The notes: generated by a model not told the origin, from the letters alone. DNA of 56,318 bases from Verrucomicrobiia bacterium (GCA_020439945.1 JAGRPB010000011.1:1-56318); one strand, 5' to 3'. Shown: positions 32,351 through 41,765, counted from the first letter of the stretch. Made by a program: numbers and translations.

Positions 32351-33763
32351 TCAGCCTTCCGAGTACGAACTTTCCACCCGCTCGGCCACATCGCGGTAAC
32401 CGTAGTCGGCCGCGTAGATCTGCTTGAGCGCTTCGAGATACTTTTCCTTGTCTCCCATTTCCTCGTAAAGCAGACCCAGATTGTAGAGCAGATCCTTCTT
32501 CGTTTCGTCCATGCTCGGGATTTCCTTGACCGCTTCCTCGAACTGTTGGGCGGCCAAATCCCGCATCTTCAGCTTGGCGTAGCACTGGCCGAGCATCAGC
32601 ATCACCTTGATTCGCAGGTTCGGGCTGCGTTTCGCCTGCTGGAGGTGCTGGATCGCCTCGCGGAATTCTTCGACCTCGAAAAGCCGCTGACCCAACTTGT
32701 AACGCAGCTCCATGTCGGTGGGATTGCGCTCCACGCGTTTCCGCGCTTCATCGATCAATCCCGATGACATTTCCTTTTTCATCTGGGCCAAACTCGCTTT
32801 TTGTTCCTCCACTTCCGGATGATCCGGATTGGCGGCGATCCACGACTCCAAGTCGGAGACATACTTGTTCTGCACCTTCTCACGGATCTCGCCGCACTTC
32901 TTCTCGAGAGACGGATCCTTCGAACTCAGTGAGTAGGCCCAGTCGTAATAGGTGAGCGCATTCTGGAAATCCTCCAACTGCTCATAGCAGTCGGCCAGAT
33001 TCTTGACCACGTTCAGGTTGTTCTGATCCGCGTTGTATTGCTCGATCAGCGACGCCAGTTGTTCCTCGAGCAATTCCCGCGTCATCCCGGCGCGGTTGGC
33101 TTGCTCCATCTTCTTCGCGTCTTCCTTGTTGGCGAGGAGATCCTGGAAACTGCCGCCTTCCCACTTCTGAGAAGTCATCGACTGACGCGCGGTGGCGTCT
33201 TTTTCCATCTTGATGGCCACCAGGTCGGCGGGATCCTTCTTGCGGATCTTTTCATAAACCAGGGCGGCTTTTTCGTATTCGTTCTGGTTGTAGTAGAACT
33301 CGCCGAGCTGGTGCCAGTACTTGGTGTTGTCCGGGTGACCATCGGTCAGCGTTTCCAACGCAAAACCGGCCGTGAGCGGCATTTCCTGAGCCATGGCGGC
33401 GTCGAACAGGATCTGGTTGCCCTGGGGATTGAACGGATCCGTGGCGAGGATGTCTTTTTCCACCGAAACCATGGCGGCGGCGGGATCTTTTTTCAGTTCC
33501 CGCTGCAATGCCATCGCTTTCACAGACTCGGTGCCGAGTCCCTTCTTGTCGCCCTTCTGTTTCACCGCGGCCAGCCGCAACTGACGACGGCAGTCGAGGA
33601 AGCGGGGCTCCTGTTTGAGCACCGCTTGAAAGAGGCTGATCACATAGCCCCAGTTACGCAATTCCAGTGCGCTGACACCGCGCAGGTAGAGCGCCTTGAG
33701 TTTCGGGTCCAAGTCGTCCTCTGTCACGACGTCTGAGCCTTTTTCGACTGTTCCTTCAGACAT
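32351..33763 (-). CDS. TPR-repeat protein, function unknown
   Basis: A 470-residue soluble, acidic protein without signal peptide. Tetratricopeptide-type helices are evident: KYWHQLGEFYYNQNEYEKAA, VVKNLADCYEQLEDFQNALT, ELRYKLGQRLFEVEEFREAI, KVMLMLGQCYAKLKMRDLAA and LLYNLGLLYEEMGDKEKYLE, with charged linkers between them. Such proteins are scaffolds, and no partner is indicated. A purine-rich AGGA about 9 bases before the ATG at 33763 could be one of the few Shine-Dalgarno-like sites here. It sits between rex and cdd on the same strand, with gaps of about 170-280 bases either side, so it is probably its own transcription unit. Confidence 0.8.
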   Translation of the reverse strand: MSEGTVEKGSDVVTEDDLDPKLKALYLRGVSALELRNWGYVISLFQAVLKQEPRFLDCRRQLRLAAVKQKGDKKGLGTESVKAMALQRELKKDPAAAMVSVEKDILATDPFNPQGNQILFDAAMAQEMPLTAGFALETLTDGHPDNTKYWHQLGEFYYNQNEYEKAALVYEKIRKKDPADLVAIKMEKDATARQSMTSQKWEGGSFQDLLANKEDAKKMEQANRAGMTRELLEEQLASLIEQYNADQNNLNVVKNLADCYEQLEDFQNALTYYDWAYSLSSKDPSLEKKCGEIREKVQNKYVSDLESWIAANPDHPEVEEQKASLAQMKKEMSSGLIDEARKRVERNPTDMELRYKLGQRLFEVEEFREAIQHLQQAKRSPNLRIKVMLMLGQCYAKLKMRDLAAQQFEEAVKEIPSMDETKKDLLYNLGLLYEEMGDKEKYLEALKQIYAADYGYRDVAERVESSYSEG

Positions 33764-33798
33764 AATTCCGTTTCCTGTTTCACGTTAAATTTTCCCGA

Positions 33799-33833
33799 CG
33801 CCGAATAGGCCAACGTTGGCCTGAATTTCGGCG
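33799..33833. repeat. Nested palindrome downstream of cdd
   Basis: A perfect 16-bp palindrome, AGGCCAACGTTGGCCT (33807-33822), sits inside outer arms CGCCGAA (33799-33805) and TTCGGCG (33827-33833). It lies between the cdd stop and the TPR start. It may terminate cdd, though no T-run follows on the minus strand, or be a protein-binding site. Confidence 0.5.
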
Positions 33834-33937
33834 CGGAGTGCGGGGGGATACCGTCATCATATCCCGATGGCGGGTCTGTCGTCTAGCGAATGTTCCGAAT
33901 CACGGCAACGAAAAAAGCTCCGGGCGAGATTCGTGGT

Positions 33938-34495
33938 TCAGGATTTCTCCAGCTGAAATCCCCACGGCAACAGCCGGTCGATGTCCAAGACATTGCCCAG
34001 CAATCCCTCGTCGCCGGCATCGATGACGATCAGGGTTCGCTCATCGGCGAATTCCCGGATCACCTGCCGACAAATCCCGCACGGTGAACGGTCACCGACG
34101 GGACCATTCAGGGAATCGACCGTCGAAACCAGGATGACCCCGAGTCGCCGGAAACCCGCCGCGGCGGCCGAGAAAATGGCATTCCGCTCCGCGCAAACCG
34201 TCCCGCCGTAGCTCGCGTTCTCCACATTGCAGCCCGAAAAAAGTCGCGACTGCGGATCGTCCGCCATCACCAGCGCCGCGCCCACGTGAAATCTTGAGTA
34301 GGGACAATACGCGCTTTTTGCCGCCTCCCGGGCCAACCCTCTCAGGTCCGCGACCAAAGAGGGTTGAATCGAGATCCGTTTCTCCGGAATCGATTGTCCG
34401 GGAATGACCAGCCTGCCGCTGTCGGTTTCCTGCGACGTGTCCGGAATGGACAGAGCCGGCAGGGTCAGTGAAATGGTCGAATCGGACTCGGACAT
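33938..34495 (-). CDS. cdd: Cytidine deaminase
   Basis: A 185-residue zinc enzyme of pyrimidine salvage that converts cytidine and deoxycytidine to the uridine forms. The catalytic and zinc motifs are clear: CAERNAI (C101, E103) and PCGICRQ (C139, C142). The substrate block FHVGAALV and SGCNVENASYGGTVC are also present. The usual homotetrameric enzyme is about 130 residues; this one has some 45 extra N-terminal residues rich in Ser, Thr and Pro. The ATG at 34495 may therefore be too early, but no internal start restores the shorter form convincingly. It is divergent from the exported unknown protein gene. Confidence 0.93.
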   Translation of the reverse strand: MSESDSTISLTLPALSIPDTSQETDSGRLVIPGQSIPEKRISIQPSLVADLRGLAREAAKSAYCPYSRFHVGAALVMADDPQSRLFSGCNVENASYGGTVCAERNAIFSAAAAGFRRLGVILVSTVDSLNGPVGDRSPCGICRQVIREFADERTLIVIDAGDEGLLGNVLDIDRLLPWGFQLEKS

Positions 34496-34569
34496 GTCGG
34501 AATGCTGAACCTCCGCGCGCCCTCGATCAAGACTCGTATTTGTCGGGAACTCCGGCAGAATGACAGCCG

Positions 34570-35109
34570 ATGTCCTCACGTCGAACGGCCTTTCTCGCCG
34601 CCACGCTCGCGGCAACCTCGATCCTGCCCATGAGCGCGCAGGAGAACCGCATCGCGCTCGGCGCCAGTGGACTCAGCGTCGTGCTACCCTCCCATTGGCG
34701 CCGCTCCGACCAGGCGGACCACCGAGGCGAAGGCACATTCGGCGCCTTTCAATCCCAGGATCGCACCAGTTCATGGTTTCTCTCCGAGGCAAAGGCCGAT
34801 TCCCAGGCCGATATGTCCTCCATCATGGAAGGCGTGGTGAAAAACTTCGAATCGGCATTTCGCGTCAACCGGATCGGAGAGATGAGGAACGGAACGCTGG
34901 CGGACTCGGTCGCCGTTTTCACCACCCTCGAAGCCGAACTTCGTTCCGCCACGAACTCGGACACCATTCCCTTCCGATTTTACCTCGCCGTTCTCGATAC
35001 GGGAGAATCGCTCTACCTGATCCAGGCGAGTGTCCAGGCTCCCGTGAGACCGGAGCGGGAAAAAGAGGTCCTGGCAATGATGCGGTCGCTGAGACGGATC
35101 GCCCGGTGA
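34570..35109 (+). CDS. Exported protein of unknown function
   Basis: A 179-residue protein with a signal peptide (1-23, ending PMSAQ). The mature part mixes strands and helices: ASGLSVVLPSHWRRSD, TSSWFLSEAKADSQ, FYLAVLDTGESLYLIQASVQAP, and a closing helix with basic residues (EKEVLAMMRSLRRIAR). This resembles the small periplasmic domains that describe a dose-like stress term in other proteins, but I do not recognise the family. It sits alone, divergent from cdd by 74 bases and 3 bases short of the stop of the beta-propeller gene, with which it converges. Confidence 0.7.
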   Translation: MSSRRTAFLAATLAATSILPMSAQENRIALGASGLSVVLPSHWRRSDQADHRGEGTFGAFQSQDRTSSWFLSEAKADSQADMSSIMEGVVKNFESAFRVNRIGEMRNGTLADSVAVFTTLEAELRSATNSDTIPFRFYLAVLDTGESLYLIQASVQAPVRPEREKEVLAMMRSLRRIAR

Positions 35110-35112
35110 ATC

Positions 35113-36744
35113 CTATTTTTTCTTCTCCGCCAGCTTGAAACAGACCGCTTCGCGATCGTTGCGGACGAGGAGATAGCGACCCGCGAGCGTGGGCGGATTC
35201 CACGTCATGTCATGCAGCGCTTCGTGCCGGGCGATCTCGGAGAAACCTTCGGGAGTCGCGACGACCACGGCGAGATAGCCCTCCTCGGCCTGGATCAGGA
35301 GCCGATCGCCAACGAGGAGATTCTGGCCGAATCCGTATTTGCCATCTTTCCAGACTCGCGATCCGTCCGAGAGATTCACACAGGCGAGCCTGCCCTCGTC
35401 GAGTCCGTAGGCATAGCCATCGAGCGTCACCGCGGTGCTGAACTTGGTCTTGAGCTTGATGGTTTTCCAGACATTAAAGACGCTCCAACTCGGTTCGGTC
35501 GCTCCCTCTTCCTGAGATTCGGTAACCCGCAACAGATAACTCCCGGCCCCGTAGCTGGCGGTGACGAGGACACGATCGTCGCCAACCTTGACCGGTTGCG
35601 CGACTTTCGGGTATTCGCCATACCACGGGAACAACCAGAGTTCTTCGCCGGTCGCGGGATCGTGACCGGTGACGTCGCCGGCATTCACGCTGACCAGTTG
35701 CCTCGTCATTTTCGTATCAAGACCCTTCAACTCGATCAAACGCGGCGAACTGTAACTGGCGCCGTGACCTTCGTACTGCCAGGCCAGTTCGCCGGTTTCG
35801 GCGCGATAGGCGAGCAGGGTCGGACCGCTGCGTTCCGGTCCACTGATGACGACGAGTCCCTCGGGTTCGACCATCAGGGGCGAGGTGCTTTTTCCCCATT
35901 TCGGCAGCGTCTTCCCGAGTTCGTCGAAGACATCGCGCTGCCAGATGGCCTCGCCGGTTTCGAGGCTGAGGCAGTTGAGCACGCCGGTGGCGCCGTAGGT
36001 AAAGACGCGTTGGCCATGAATGGTGGGCACGGCCCTCGGTCCGTCCCCGGCCATTTCCTTGCCGGAATCGGCGACATTGTAGAAGCGGGCCTCGTCGCGA
36101 TGCGTCCAGAGGATTTCGCCGGTGAGCAGATCGTAGCACGTCACCAGTTCCTCATCGCCCCGCTGCTCCATGGTCACGGCGCGGCGTCCGACCACGGAGA
36201 ATCCCGACCAGCCCAGGCCGATGGGGCGGCGCCAGAGTTGCTCCGGCGGGTTTTCTTCCCAAGCGAGCGAAGCAATCACTTCGGTCTCGGGCCAGACCGC
36301 GTCGCGATTCGGGCCGTAGAGTTGCGGAGAATCAACCACGCCTTCCAAAGCTTCGGCGGCCACGGGTCGCGGTGCGGAGTCGATCTCCTCCTCGGGCAAT
36401 TCGGCGACGGCCCCGGCGTCTTCCGGTGTCCAGCGCGGCACAAATCTCGGCAGGGAAGCGCCACTGGTGGACCCGTCGTAGCGAAACGTGGCGCGGAAAA
36501 CGATGAGGGAAATGATCCCTACCAGCGCGATCCAACCGAACACCTTGGCTCGCGTGGCAAACTGGCCACCGCCAAAAATCAGGAACCAGATGAGCAGCGA
36601 CGCCACGCCGATGAAAGGCAGGACCAGCGCCATCCAGTAACGCGCGAAATTCTCGGTGTGAAATCCCCACCAGATCCCGACCGGCGCCACGGCCAGGGCC
36701 GCGAGCAGAGCGACGATTCGCAAGATTTTCCAGAATACTCCCAT
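35113..36744 (-). CDS. Membrane-anchored PQQ-like beta-propeller protein
   Basis: A 543-residue protein with three hydrophobic segments in the first ~85 residues and a large C-terminal part with PQQ/YVTN-type propeller repeats: TCYDLLTGEILWTH, NCLSLETGEAIWQ, LAYRAETGELAWQYEG, GHDPATGEELWLF, CVNLSDGSRVWKDG. It resembles the outer-membrane-protein-assembly-like and alcohol-dehydrogenase-like propellers that are abundant in Verrucomicrobiota and Planctomycetes; no catalytic residues or PQQ ligands can be confirmed. It is divergent from the sulfatase gene by 176 bases. Function unknown. Confidence 0.8.
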   Translation of the reverse strand: MGVFWKILRIVALLAALAVAPVGIWWGFHTENFARYWMALVLPFIGVASLLIWFLIFGGGQFATRAKVFGWIALVGIISLIVFRATFRYDGSTSGASLPRFVPRWTPEDAGAVAELPEEEIDSAPRPVAAEALEGVVDSPQLYGPNRDAVWPETEVIASLAWEENPPEQLWRRPIGLGWSGFSVVGRRAVTMEQRGDEELVTCYDLLTGEILWTHRDEARFYNVADSGKEMAGDGPRAVPTIHGQRVFTYGATGVLNCLSLETGEAIWQRDVFDELGKTLPKWGKSTSPLMVEPEGLVVISGPERSGPTLLAYRAETGELAWQYEGHGASYSSPRLIELKGLDTKMTRQLVSVNAGDVTGHDPATGEELWLFPWYGEYPKVAQPVKVGDDRVLVTASYGAGSYLLRVTESQEEGATEPSWSVFNVWKTIKLKTKFSTAVTLDGYAYGLDEGRLACVNLSDGSRVWKDGKYGFGQNLLVGDRLLIQAEEGYLAVVVATPEGFSEIARHEALHDMTWNPPTLAGRYLLVRNDREAVCFKLAEKKK

Positions 36745-36920
36745 GCGTTGCTTGAGGGGGTTCCACCGGTCCTCCCGTTACCGGATGGGAACCCGGCCAA
36801 GTGACGCATCGAAGCTGGGCCGGGCCAAACGGTTTTTCGGAAAAGTGGTCGAAGGCGGATCCGGCTCGACGATGTGCGGGACTTGACCGATCCCACCGCG
36901 ACTCCGAGACTCGTGAGCCC

Positions 36921-38441
36921 ATGAAAAACGCCCCTTTGCTATTCGTCTTCGCCGCCGTCATTGGCCTGGTCGGCACCCTGCGTGCCGCGGAGAAGAACAT
37001 CATCTTTTTCATCACCGACGACGAAAGCCCCACGCTCGGATGCTACGGGGATCCGGTGGCAAAGACGCCGGCCGTCGATGCACTGGCCGCCGACGGCACG
37101 CTTTTCCTGAATGCGTTCGCGACCACGGCCAGCTGTTCGGCAAGCCGCTCGGTGGTGATGAGCGGTCTGCACAATCACGCCAACGGGCAATACGGACACC
37201 AGCATTCGTATCACAAGTTCGCCAGTTTCTACAACGTCGTCAGCCTGGCGATGCCACGGGTGCTGGCGAATGCCGGCTATCGCACCGCGCACATCGGGAA
37301 ATACCACGTGGCGCCGGAAGAGGTTTACCACTACGAAACCTACCTGAAAGGGAATGGGCGGAACGCGGTCGAAATGGCGGAGCACTCCCGGGAATTCATC
37401 ACCGCCGAAAGCGACAAGCCCTTCTTCCTCTATTTCGGCACCGCCGACCCCCACCGTGGCGGCGGGAAGGATGAAACTTCGACCCGGGAGCTGAAACCCG
37501 ACCTCTTCGGCAACAAGCCGAACGACGGAGCTCACGAGGGCGTCGAGGAAGTCTTCTACGATCCGGCCGAGGTGCCGATTCCGTATTTCCTCACCGACAC
37601 TCCCGAAACGCGGGAAGAACTCGCCCAGTATTACCAGAGCATTTCCCGAGTCGATCAGGGACTCGCCCGGTTGGTGAAAATCCTGAAGGAAGCGGACCTC
37701 TACGACAAGACCATGATCGTCTTCACCAGCGACCACGGCATGGCGTTTTCCGGGGGCAAGACCACCGTCTACGAAGGCGGCCTGCGGGTGCCGTTCGTGG
37801 TGCGCAATCCCTACGAGGAAAACCGCGGCGTGAAGCACGAGGCGATGATCAGCCACATCGACATCACCCCTTCCCTGCTCGATTATGCGGGTGGCCTGGA
37901 CCACGAAAAGAATCGACCGGCGAAGTGGGTCGATCCCAATCAATACTGGAAGGACAAGCCCTACGCCGCGATGGAAAACCGCGGACCGCGCAATGGTCTC
38001 GATCGCTATCACGGCAAATCCTGGCTACCCATCCTGGGGCAGCCGAAGGCCGAGCACTGGGAAACGATCTTCGCCTCCCACACCTTTCACGAGATCCAGA
38101 TGTACTACCCGATGCGGGTGGTTCGCGACAAGGAATGGAAACTGATCTGGAACATCGCCCACGAGCTTCCCTATCCCTTCGCTTCGGACCTGTGGGCGGC
38201 GAGCAGCTGGCAGGCGCAGTATCAGAAATCTCTCGACGCTCCCTACGGACAGAAAACCGTGGGTGAATACATTCAGCGTCCGGCCTTCGAGCTGTATCAC
38301 ATTTCGGAGGACCCGCACGAGGCGAAGAATCTCGCATCCGATCCGAAGTATTCCGACGTGCTCCGCCAGTATCAGGAAAAGCTCAAGGCCATGCAGAAAA
38401 AATACGGCGACCCGTGGATCATGAAGTGGGACTACGAGTGA
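36921..38441 (+). CDS. Exported type I sulfatase (heparan-N-sulfatase-like)
   Basis: A 506-residue exported enzyme that hydrolyses sulphate esters or N-sulphates on glycans. A signal peptide (1-23) is followed by metal-binding IIFFITDDESPTLGCYGD, the modification motif CSASR (C72) and, later, AHIGKYHVA and FTSDHGMAFSGGKTTVYEGG. C72 would be converted to formylglycine. The motif is CxAxR, not the common CxPxR. The closing segment FELYHISEDPHEAKNLA is typical of the family. Order and wording resemble the SGSH (heparan N-sulfatase) branch, but the substrate is inferred only. ATG 36921 gives the signal peptide. It is divergent from the propeller gene and ends 21 bases from rnr. Confidence 0.9.
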   Translation: MKNAPLLFVFAAVIGLVGTLRAAEKNIIFFITDDESPTLGCYGDPVAKTPAVDALAADGTLFLNAFATTASCSASRSVVMSGLHNHANGQYGHQHSYHKFASFYNVVSLAMPRVLANAGYRTAHIGKYHVAPEEVYHYETYLKGNGRNAVEMAEHSREFITAESDKPFFLYFGTADPHRGGGKDETSTRELKPDLFGNKPNDGAHEGVEEVFYDPAEVPIPYFLTDTPETREELAQYYQSISRVDQGLARLVKILKEADLYDKTMIVFTSDHGMAFSGGKTTVYEGGLRVPFVVRNPYEENRGVKHEAMISHIDITPSLLDYAGGLDHEKNRPAKWVDPNQYWKDKPYAAMENRGPRNGLDRYHGKSWLPILGQPKAEHWETIFASHTFHEIQMYYPMRVVRDKEWKLIWNIAHELPYPFASDLWAASSWQAQYQKSLDAPYGQKTVGEYIQRPAFELYHISEDPHEAKNLASDPKYSDVLRQYQEKLKAMQKKYGDPWIMKWDYE

Positions 38442-38462
38442 GAAGTCTCCGATCGCCGACGA

Positions 38463-40706
38463 TCACACCAATACGAAATCCACGAATCCGCGCACCCGAT
38501 CGACGCGGGCCACTCTCACTTTCACCCGGTGGCCGACGGCGAGTTGGAATTTTCCGTAGCTGGCCACGAGCCGATTCCGGGCGGAATCAAAACGGTAGCG
38601 ATCGTTGGGCAGGTCGTCCTTTCGGATCAGGCCCTTGATCAGCAGATCCGTTAATTCCACGAAAGCGCCGATGGGGCGAACATCGTAGACGACGCCATCG
38701 AAGGCGCGACCGCGATCCTCGCCGCTGACCCGGATCAGGTATTCGATCAGCTTCATTCGCTGCGTTTCCTGCTCGGCGTCGGCAGCCACTCGCTCGGTTT
38801 CCGAAATGTGTTTCGCGATTTCCGCCAGACGCCCCTGGCTCGGCGTCGGACCGGCTTCGCCTCCGGCCCGAGTTGTGACCAGGCGACGGAGCACCCGGTG
38901 CACCACCAGGTCGGCGTAGCGCCGGATCGGGCTCGTGAAGTGGGTGTAGTTCAGCTTCGCCAATCCGTAGTGGCCGAGCGGTTCCGCGCTGTAGGCGGCT
39001 CGCTTCAGACTTTTCAGCAGCGCGATTTTCAGGGAATGCTCCTCCGGTTTGCCGCGAATGGCGCGCAAGACCTTTTGCAGTTCGGCGCGAATGGTGACGT
39101 CGCCGGTTTGGTAACCGTAGCCACCGGCCTGGAATGAGAACTCATAGAGTTTGTCGGGATCGGGATCCTCATGCACCCGATAGATCGATGGCACCTGGGC
39201 ATTCTTGGTCTCTCGAGCAACCGCCTCGTTCGCGGCGAGCATGAATTCCTCGATCAACTGGTGCGACTCGTCGTACTCGCTGCGTTTCACATCCACGGCC
39301 CGCCCTTTCTCATCGAGAACCGCTCGCACTTCCGGAAAGTCGAGATCGAGGGCGCCGGCCTCGAATCGCTTGCGACGGAGGCGTCGCGCCAATTCCCAGG
39401 CCCGTTTCAGATGATGTCCCAGTGACGCTTCCTCGGGCTCCAGGTGATCGATTTCGCGATGGCTCAAGTTCAGGCGGGCAATGGCTTCTTCGTAGGTATA
39501 TCGCCGCCGGCTCCGAATCACCGCCGAGACAAAACGCGCCGAGGTCTGTCGCGCCTCGCCGTCGAAACGCATCACCACCGCATGCGTCAATCGATCGACA
39601 TCCGGCTTCAGACTGCACAATCCGTTGCTCAACTTTTCGGGTAGCATCGGCAGGACTCGATCGGCGAGATAGACGCTGTTTCCCCGTTTCTTCGCTTCCT
39701 TGTCCAAGGCCGAACCCGGCGCCACATAGTGGGACACGTCGGCAATGTGCACCGCCAGTTCCCATCCCCCGCCTTCGTCGGGATGGAATTCGTGAACGAA
39801 GATCGCATCGTCGAAGTCCTTGGCATCCTCGGGGTCGATGGTGAAAACTTCCCGGTCCCGCCAGTCCTCGCGCCGGGCGATCTCTTCTCCGTCCTCCACG
39901 GAATCGGGCAATTTTTCCGCCTCCCGCACCACCGCTTCAGGAAAGGAAAGTGGCAAGCCATAGCGATGAATCACGGTGAGGATGTCCACTCCGGGCGCAT
40001 CCGGACGACCAATGACTTCGACGATCCGACTTTTGGGCGGAAGATGCGGTGAATCCCAGGACACGAATTCGCCGATCACCTTGTCGCCGTTGCGCGCGCC
40101 CAACAACGCTCCCTCAAGATTGAACACCGACGGCAGGCTGCGATGATCCGGAAGCAGATGAGCATAGCGACCGTGTTGTTGAAACGTGCCGACAATCCTT
40201 GAATTCGCCCGTTCCACCACTTCGACGACCTGCGCCTCGAGGGTCTCGTTGTCTTCATCGATGCGCTCGCGGCGGCCCTTCACATGCCGATGCCATCTCG
40301 GCGCCGGTTTCTTGGCGAGCTTCACCGCCACGCGATCACCGTGCATCGCGGTGGCGGTGTAGCGCCCCGGCACGAAAAGATCGCCCTCCAGATGGCGGAG
40401 TTCGGGGCGTTCCAATTCATCCGTGTCGGGACGAAAGAACCCGTGACGGCGTTTTTCGTTCGCCGGAAAAAAGATGGTTCCAAGTAGCCACTGTTTTCCC
40501 CCTTCGAATTTCGAAGGCGGCGCATAGCGGGAGCGCTTTCCGCAGACCAATTCTCCCGCCTGCTCCATTTGACGCAATGCCCGGCGGAACTCCGCTCGAT
40601 CGTGCGAGGCGATTCCCAATTCCCGCGCCAATTCCGATTTCGTGGCAGGACGAAAGTCAGACCGCTTGATATGCCGGCGAATGATTTCGACGAAAGAGGG
40701 AGTCAC
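38463..40706 (-). CDS. rnr: Ribonuclease R
   Basis: A 3'-5' exoribonuclease that degrades structured RNA. From a GTG at 40706 it has 747 residues: an N-terminal winged-helix-like part (KSELARELGIASHDRAEFRRAL), cold-shock-type RNA-binding segments, the RNB domain with catalytic DPEDAKDFDDAIF and MLPEKLSNGLCSLKPDVDRL, and a C-terminal S1 domain (GVVYDVRPIGAFVELTD). An ATG at 40805 would add 33 residues. I prefer the GTG because the extra segment includes a T-run and a perfect hairpin (GGATTGC-gcaa-GCAATCC, 40729-40746), more like a leader, and GGTGGGA lies just before the GTG. It converges on the sulfatase gene and is divergent from the pseudopilin gene. Confidence 0.93.
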   Translation of the reverse strand: MTPSFVEIIRRHIKRSDFRPATKSELARELGIASHDRAEFRRALRQMEQAGELVCGKRSRYAPPSKFEGGKQWLLGTIFFPANEKRRHGFFRPDTDELERPELRHLEGDLFVPGRYTATAMHGDRVAVKLAKKPAPRWHRHVKGRRERIDEDNETLEAQVVEVVERANSRIVGTFQQHGRYAHLLPDHRSLPSVFNLEGALLGARNGDKVIGEFVSWDSPHLPPKSRIVEVIGRPDAPGVDILTVIHRYGLPLSFPEAVVREAEKLPDSVEDGEEIARREDWRDREVFTIDPEDAKDFDDAIFVHEFHPDEGGGWELAVHIADVSHYVAPGSALDKEAKKRGNSVYLADRVLPMLPEKLSNGLCSLKPDVDRLTHAVVMRFDGEARQTSARFVSAVIRSRRRYTYEEAIARLNLSHREIDHLEPEEASLGHHLKRAWELARRLRRKRFEAGALDLDFPEVRAVLDEKGRAVDVKRSEYDESHQLIEEFMLAANEAVARETKNAQVPSIYRVHEDPDPDKLYEFSFQAGGYGYQTGDVTIRAELQKVLRAIRGKPEEHSLKIALLKSLKRAAYSAEPLGHYGLAKLNYTHFTSPIRRYADLVVHRVLRRLVTTRAGGEAGPTPSQGRLAEIAKHISETERVAADAEQETQRMKLIEYLIRVSGEDRGRAFDGVVYDVRPIGAFVELTDLLIKGLIRKDDLPNDRYRFDSARNRLVASYGKFQLAVGHRVKVRVARVDRVRGFVDFVLV

Positions 40707-40728
40707 AGTCCCACCACGGTAGGAAAAG

Positions 40729-40746
40729 GGATTGCGCAAGCAATCC
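40729..40746. promoter_or_regulatory. Hairpin in the proposed rnr leader
   Basis: GGATTGCGCAAGCAATCC is a perfect 7-bp stem with a 4-base loop. On the minus strand it is followed by CTTTTCC, a weak terminator-like tail, 23 bases before the proposed GTG start. It could attenuate rnr or affect its mRNA stability. Confidence 0.4.
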
Positions 40747-40912
40747 GTTTTCCACCAATCGCCTGAAATCGATTTTTTTTGCCCAATCCTGATCTTGACC
40801 TCCATATTGACAATGTGTTTACATCAGGGAGAAGTAATTGAACGCTCAAGGCGAATTTTTTGATTTCGGCCTTGCCTGTTCCTCCCGAATTCCCCCAACT
40901 TCACGACCCACC

Positions 40913-41527
40913 ATGAATACGCATCTCTCCCTCCCCTTCCCTGGTCGCGTTCACCGGAAACGCGAAGGCTTTACCCTGATCGAATTGCTCATCGTGATTG
41001 TGATCATTTCCATTCTCGCCGGCATCACGATTCCCGCATCCAAGGGCATCCTGAAAAAAGCCAATGAGATGGCCGCGAAAAATGACGCGCTGCAGTTGAA
41101 AAGTGCGATTGCCTCCTATTTCACTGAGTATCGGAAGTACCCGAAGGAGAATCCCGGGGCAGACGACGGTGCCAATCCTGACAAGAGCGACAACGAACTG
41201 ATGGACATCCTATTGGCGGCCGACACGGAAACCGGAAGTGATGGCATGAATCCGAGGCAGATCCCCTTTTACACGGGAAGTCGCGCAAAACCTGCCGGGC
41301 AGGGAAAATACCGAAAAGGAGTTCAGACAAACGCCAATGGCGGCGGCGAACTCTGGGATCCGTGGGCCGAACACTATCGCGTGGTCATGGACACCGATTA
41401 CAATAATCGCATTCCCGCCCCCTCCTTCGTCAAGGATACCTCATTCATTCCGCAAGGCGTCATCGTCTGGAGCGCTGGGGAAGACAACGACGACGACGAG
41501 GAAAAGGACAACGTCATTACCTGGTAG
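40913..41527 (+). CDS. Type II secretion / type IV pilus-like pseudopilin
   Basis: A 204-residue protein with a class III prepilin signal: basic leader ending KREG, cleaved before FTLIELLIVIVIISILAG (about 25-42), then a helix and a globular C-terminal half. NPGADD..., LMDILLAAD and ELWDPWAEHYRVVMDTDYNN resemble the GspG-like pseudopilins; an acidic tail (GEDNDDDEEKDN) follows. It would be processed by a prepilin peptidase and built into a pseudopilus or pilus, or act as an isolated surface protein, as often seen in Verrucomicrobiota. No secretion or pilus machinery genes adjoin it. The ATG at 40913 keeps a normal leader; a TTG at 40838 would make it too long. Confidence 0.85.
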   Translation: MNTHLSLPFPGRVHRKREGFTLIELLIVIVIISILAGITIPASKGILKKANEMAAKNDALQLKSAIASYFTEYRKYPKENPGADDGANPDKSDNELMDILLAADTETGSDGMNPRQIPFYTGSRAKPAGQGKYRKGVQTNANGGGELWDPWAEHYRVVMDTDYNNRIPAPSFVKDTSFIPQGVIVWSAGEDNDDDEEKDNVITW

Positions 41528-41697
41528 AAGGGAATAAATTTCCCATCGACGTTCCAGGAGGGTCTACCGGGTCTGGCGATCCATGCGGACGCTCCACGTT
41601 TTCTTTCCGGCGATGATCCTCGCTGCAACCAGGATCTGAACTCGCCATCCACGTCGGTTTGACCCCCCGAAACCGGGGTGCTACCTTCGCCCGCTCG

Positions 41698-41731
41698 CGG
41701 CGCCGCCGATCTGGTGGCGCCGTTGCTTTTT
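41698..41731 (+). terminator. Rho-independent terminator before ileS
   Basis: Stem CGGCGCCGCC, loop GATCT, stem GGTGGCGCCG (one G·U pair) at 41698-41722, followed by TTGCTTTTT. It lies 171 bases after the pseudopilin stop and 35 bases before ileS, so it could end the pseudopilin transcript or attenuate ileS. A second small hairpin, CCCC..GGGG, precedes it near 41664-41678. Confidence 0.65.
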
Positions 41732-41765
41732 CCCGATTCCTACGTCAAATCTACGCCCCGTTCCG

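Noticed and set aside
40794..40825. Sigma70-like promoter TTGACC-N17-TTTACA before the pseudopilin gene
   Set aside because: The -10 match is poor and the element overlaps the alternative rnr start, so I do not list it as a feature.
41528..41765. Possible T-box riboswitch upstream of ileS
   Set aside because: No T-box consensus or specifier-loop pattern was seen; only two hairpins, one with a T-tract, which reads as a terminator.
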